This document shows positions 23,772-26,341 of a stretch of 26,341 bases of DNA, one piece after another. The position numbers and the translations under genes are program-made. A model generated the notes under the pieces. It worked only from the letters and a program-made list of their open reading frames with translations, was not told where the DNA came from and ran no database searches. Source of the stretch: Chloroflexota bacterium (GTDB taxonomy: Bacteria > Chloroflexota > UBA6077 > JADZDV01); the NCBI GenBank assembly GCA_020850915.1, contig JADZDV010000143.1, positions 1-26,341 of the forward strand, written 5' to 3'. Each line of letters opens with the position of its first letter. Positions within the stretch are counted from its first letter, which is position 1.

Positions 23772-24242
23772 ATGAGTCGGCGTCACGAACAGCGCGAGCG
23801 GCAGAAGCATCGAGACGGCCGGCGGGAGCCAAAGTCGCCCAGAAAGCCGCGACAGCCTACGGAGTTCATGCAAGCCAGGGAGCTGCTGGCTCAAACGGAG
23901 CTTCCACTGCGGACGCGGGTGACAGCGGCCCTGGCTGTTCTTGCTCCAAAGGGCTCAACGTATGAGGGCAGCCTCACCCTCGAAGAGGCCGAGTACGGCA
24001 TCCTGCTCGTGCGACCCGATCGCCACTATCTCGAGCGGCTTGCTGGGTTCGCAGGACCGAGTCACGTCCAGGATCAGGACAAGCGTCGCCAGACAGCGCT
24101 GAAGTCGCTGCGCACGTCTTTGACGCAGGCTACGCTCGCTCACGTGGAGCAGGGCGAGGACGCGCGCGGGGCATACTTCAGCATTACGCCGGCATCGCAG
24201 GGTGAAAGCAACCGCAAGAGCCGTCGGCAAATCAAGTTCTGA
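23772..24242 (+). CDS. Hypothetical basic protein
   Basis: A 156-residue open frame with no family that I recognise. The first ~30 residues are extremely basic (RRHEQRERQKHRDGRREP, then KSPRKPRQP), suggesting nucleic-acid binding or a disordered tail. The middle looks like a folded alpha/beta domain (RVTAALAVLAPKG, LTLEEAEYGILLVRP, LERLAGFAG). The C-terminus is again basic (SNRKSRRQIKF). AGGT lies 7 bases before ATG 23772. A shorter product starting at Met33 is possible. It converges with the antitoxin-like gene (52-bp gap). Confidence 0.5.
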   Translation: MSRRHEQRERQKHRDGRREPKSPRKPRQPTEFMQARELLAQTELPLRTRVTAALAVLAPKGSTYEGSLTLEEAEYGILLVRPDRHYLERLAGFAGPSHVQDQDKRRQTALKSLRTSLTQATLAHVEQGEDARGAYFSITPASQGESNRKSRRQIKF

Positions 24243-24294
24243 CGAGCGATCGCGCGACTTGCCGTGGCGGGCCGGCTACCGACCGGACCGGCAT

Positions 24295-24660
24295 TTAGCC
24301 ATGGGCCAGGAAGTTCCTTGCTGCTTGAAGCACCCGAACCGAATCCTCACCGATGACGAGGGCAGGGGCACGATCGTCCAGGTCGGGATCCATCCCGATA
24401 AACCAGGCTCGAACCGTGTCCGACGATTCCGTGCTCAGGAGCAGCTGGGCGACCTGGTAGGCGGCGCGAAGACGCTGCTCTGCCTCTGGATGTGGCGCGC
24501 GCTCCTGCCGCGCCCACTTGCTGACCGCTTTAGCGTCGCTCACACCTGCGATCACCGCGGTCAGGCGCTGCCCGAGCAGCTCCTGGAGGAATGCGACGAC
24601 TTGCCATGTGGCGAGCCTGGCGGCTCGGCCACGAGCCCCGCGCTCAGCGGCGACGGCCAT
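24295..24660 (-). CDS. Xre/MbcA/ParS-type antitoxin-like protein (HTH plus DUF2384-like domain), orphan
   Basis: A 121-residue protein. Residues about 25-60 form a helix-turn-helix (LLGQRLTAVIAGVSDAKAVSKWARQERAP). Residues about 82-120 (VRAWFIGMDPDLDDRAPALVIGED, then VLQAARNFLAHG) match the toxin-binding DUF2384 domain of Xre/MbcA/ParS antitoxins, which pair with RES-domain toxins. ATG 24660 has an excellent ribosome site (GAGGAG 6 bases upstream); an in-frame start at 24687 lacks one. No RES-domain gene lies next to it: downstream is the unrelated convergent protein at 23772-24242, upstream is 550 bp of noncoding repeats. It is therefore either an orphan regulator, the relic of a toxin-antitoxin pair, or paired with something at a distance. 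Confidence 0.8.
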   Translation of the reverse strand: MAVAAERGARGRAARLATWQVVAFLQELLGQRLTAVIAGVSDAKAVSKWARQERAPHPEAEQRLRAAYQVAQLLLSTESSDTVRAWFIGMDPDLDDRAPALVIGEDSVRVLQAARNFLAHG

Positions 24661-24723
24661 GTTGTACTCCTCTGTCACGAGCGGCAAGCCTGTCAGGCAA
24701 CGGCCGCGGCATACACGCTAGCA

Positions 24724-24738
24724 CCGGAACTTGTCCGG
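24724..24738. promoter_or_regulatory. Possible autoregulatory inverted repeat
   Basis: CCGGA-ACTTG-TCCGG lies 64-78 bp upstream of the antitoxin-like gene start. HTH antitoxins commonly bind dyads at their own promoter. The repeat is short, so this is only suggestive. Confidence 0.3.
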
Positions 24739-24827
24739 CGTACCATGGGAAACACCCCTTAGAACACCCTGGAGGATGTCCCAGGTGCACCCCAAAGATG
24801 CTGCATGGTAGTGGGCGGACGGGTAGG

Positions 24828-24970
24828 GGCGGACCCGTGGAGCCTGTCTCAGAATTCGGAAAACGCCCGGAATTCGCCGATTTCCCTGCACGGAACTCCC
24901 CGAATATGGGGATATCGGGAACACGAAACCGCGAAGACGTGGATTTTGAGACGGGCTCCGTGTGTCCGCC
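24828..24970. repeat. 143-bp foldback (MITE-like) element
   Basis: The terminal 24 bp at 24828-24851 match the reverse complement of 24947-24970 at 20 of 24 positions (key block GGAGCC-GTCTCA against TGAGAC-GGCTCC). Inner pairings also exist: CGATTTCCC (24878-24886) against GGGATATCG (24909-24917), and CCCC-GAATAT-GGGG at 24898-24911. The whole element can fold into one long hairpin. It encodes no protein and its AT-richer centre differs from the flanks. It lies in the 550-bp noncoding stretch 24661-25210. I saw no clear target-site duplication. It may be a non-autonomous mobile element. Confidence 0.65.
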
Positions 24971-25011
24971 CTCGGTGGTCCCTCGACACTGGTACCCACG
25001 AGGCAAGGGGC

Positions 25012-25049
25012 GATCGCCAGATCGCCAGGGCAGGCACGGGGACCTGCCC
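25012..25049. repeat. REP-like hairpin cluster
   Basis: GATCGCCA is repeated in tandem (25012-25019 and 25020-25027). It is followed immediately by the hairpin GGGCAGG (25028-25034), loop CACGGGGA, CCTGCCC (25043-25049). No ORF is credible across it. The pattern resembles short interspersed palindromic units. Confidence 0.5.
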
Positions 25050-25093
25050 CTACCGGTCGCGGCACCGTCCGAGCGACCCGCTGCTGGCTGCAA

Positions 25094-25129
25094 CACAAGT
25101 CTGGCCGTCCCGAATGTCCCAGACTTGTG
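25094..25129. repeat. 11-bp perfect inverted repeat (hairpin)
   Basis: CACAAGTCTGG (25094-25104) and CCAGACTTGTG (25119-25129) form a perfect 11-bp stem around a 14-base loop. It lies 80-115 bp beyond the stop of the EamA gene (minus strand) and has no T-tract. It is part of the repeat-rich stretch between the antitoxin-like and EamA genes. Confidence 0.6.
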
Positions 25130-25210
25130 GCTCCGAACACAGCGGACGGCGTGTCGCGCGAGCATGCACCCACCGCTTGATAGAGCCTGTGCTCCGTGCC
25201 GTGCTCACGG

Positions 25211-26071
25211 TCACCCTATGGCCAGCGCCACGACCCCCAGGACCATGGCGCCGGCGAAGACGAGGCGGCGGGGGGCGTCGGATTCGGCGAGGAAGCGGGA
25301 ACCCATCAGCGCGCCGAAGAGGATGCCGATCTCGCGGGCGGGCGCGACGTGGCTCACCGGGCTGATCGCCAGGGCGGACAGGGCCAGGATGTACGAGAGG
25401 GCGCTCAGGACGGCGATGCCGATCGCCTCGCGGCGGTGATACTGCCACTCGTAGCCGATCTCGGCGCGGCGGCCGAGGGCCGGCGGCAGGAGCACCAGGC
25501 TCATGCCGGCGATCATGCCCCAGAAGTAGACCAGCGGGGAGAGGTTCGATCCGCTGACCGCCTGCTTGTCCCAGATCGTGTAGGTAGCGATCAGGACGCC
25601 GACGAGCAGGGCGCACCAGACGGCGCGGCCATCCACGCCCCCGCGCAGGCGGCGTGGATCGCCCGCGAAGCCGAGGACGCCGAGGCCGATGGCCCGCGCG
25701 CCCGCGATCGCGATAGGGCCCGGCCGCTCGCCGAAGAAGGCGACTGCCGCGGCGGACGCCAGGAGCGGGCCGGTGCCGCGCGCCAGCGGGTAGACCAGCG
25801 AGAGGTCGCCCAGACGGTAGCCACTGGCCAGGAGCAGGAAGTAGCCAGTGTGGATCAGGGCGCTGCCGAGGACGAAGACCAGCTCCGGCGCCCCGAGGGC
25901 GGGGCGCTCCAGGGCCAGCAGCCCGAGGGCGAGCGGAGTCAGGAAGGCGGTGGAGAGGGCAGAGAAGAGCCAGGTGAACGGGAGGCCGCCGGCGGCGCGC
26001 TTGGCGAGCAGGTTCCAACTGGCATGGGTCAGGGCCGAGGCGAGGATCAGACCGAGGGCCAGCAGGCTCAC
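25211..26071 (-). CDS. EamA/DMT-family transporter
   Basis: A 286-residue membrane protein of the drug/metabolite transporter superfamily with about ten hydrophobic segments in two repeats. Features include the opening SLLALGLILASALTHASWNLLAKRA (typical EamA helix 1 with the N-LL-AKR motif), LGDLSLVYPLARGTGPLLASAAAVAFFGERP (end of repeat 1, with the FFGERP turn) and SHVAPAREIGILFGALMGSRFLAE (matching turn in repeat 2). GTG 26071 is chosen because it begins just before helix 1 and gives the family's normal length. The frame is open to 26248, but that upstream part is Arg/Ala-rich and unlike a DMT N-terminus. The ribosome site is weak. Substrate unknown. Confidence 0.88.
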   Translation of the reverse strand: MSLLALGLILASALTHASWNLLAKRAAGGLPFTWLFSALSTAFLTPLALGLLALERPALGAPELVFVLGSALIHTGYFLLLASGYRLGDLSLVYPLARGTGPLLASAAAVAFFGERPGPIAIAGARAIGLGVLGFAGDPRRLRGGVDGRAVWCALLVGVLIATYTIWDKQAVSGSNLSPLVYFWGMIAGMSLVLLPPALGRRAEIGYEWQYHRREAIGIAVLSALSYILALSALAISPVSHVAPAREIGILFGALMGSRFLAESDAPRRLVFAGAMVLGVVALAIG

Positions 26072-26293
26072 GGCATGTGGAGCGTGCCTTCCAGCACCGG
26101 CACGACGGAGGCGGTGGCGTGCGTCATGAAGCAACACACTAGCCCGCGCGCGTGGGGACGAACAAGCTCGCACCCGAGCGCACGACCGTTCGCCCCGCCC
26201 GTTCGGTCCGCTGAGTTCTTTCGGTCCTTCCGTTCTCGTGCCTAGCACGGGATGTGCGGTAAGGGCGTCGAGAGCGGACTCGGAGGGCCCACA

Positions 26294-26341
26294 ATGGCGA
26301 CTTCAACGACGAAAATCACCTATGCCACGATGGCGGCGCCC
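26294..26341 (+). CDS. 5' end of a gene cut by the window edge
   Basis: ATG 26294 has a strong ribosome site (GGAGGG, 6 bases upstream) and opens a frame (MATSTTKITYATMAAP) that runs off the window after 16 codons. The start resembles some aldehyde-dehydrogenase-family proteins, but 16 residues are too few for a call. Confidence 0.55.
   Translation, partial: MATSTTKITYATMAAP

Noticed and set aside
23587..23832. 81-codon minus-strand frame in the gap upstream of the SRPBCC gene
   Set aside because: The peptide looks fairly natural, but it overlaps the better-supported plus-strand ORF at 23772, has no ribosome site that I can see, and lies in the SRPBCC promoter region.
24643..25439. Several 150-280-codon frames across 24600-25440
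   Set aside because: They cross the antitoxin-like gene, the foldback element and the EamA gene, have biased composition and no family resemblance.

Overview
The window is GC-rich, densely packed bacterial chromosome with many GTG/TTG starts and 4-bp ATGA/GTGA gene overlaps. No rRNA, tRNA or CRISPR is visible. The gene set suggests a free-living, GC-rich bacterium with a Gram-positive-like envelope: trehalose synthesis by TreY, secreted clan GH-A glycosidases, an LPxTG-like tail, an ECF sigma/anti-sigma/ABC operon, and intergenic foldback repeats. A Chloroflexota (Thermomicrobia-like) host is my best guess. It is an inference from gene content, not from a marker gene.

Layout. 1-4522 (+): the 3' part of treY, then malQ, for alpha-glucan and trehalose metabolism. 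4543-6520 (-): an OsmC-family protein and a secreted phytase-like esterase with an LPRTG tail. 6521-7008 has no convincing protein gene but holds a run of RNA-like helices ending in a very strong intrinsic terminator, followed by a small membrane protein. 7428-13851 is an ion-homeostasis cluster. It contains DUF190, crcB (fluoride channel), znuB and znuC on the minus strand, znuA diverging on the plus strand, and an Nramp-like transporter overlapping a PRC/MgtE-N/CBS sensor protein. The znuC-znuA intergenic region carries two copies of the same 6-4-6 dyad, TTGCAA-N4-TTGC(A/G)A.

14023-16767 (+): two exported clan GH-A glycosidase-like proteins, the second with a textbook promoter, a long leader and a terminator. 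17010-20626 (+): a tightly coupled operon of ECF sigma factor, zinc-binding anti-sigma factor, ABC ATPase and ABC-2 permease. 20798-22612 (+): a DXS-family enzyme with an altered substrate-site motif. 22808-25210 looks more accessory: a membrane-anchored SRPBCC protein, an unknown basic protein, an orphan Xre/ParS-type antitoxin-like protein, and about 550 bp of noncoding DNA with a 143-bp foldback element and hairpin repeats. 25211-26071 (-): an EamA/DMT permease. The window ends in the first 16 codons of a new plus-strand gene.

The most interesting candidate system is the overlapping pair 11255-13851. A soluble MgtE-type Mg2+ sensor (MgtE-N plus CBS) has no MgtE membrane channel. It is instead coupled to an Nramp-fold transporter whose canonical DPGN and MPH metal-site motifs read DAGG and TPY. 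This suggests a two-gene, sensor-controlled magnesium (or other hard divalent cation) transporter.
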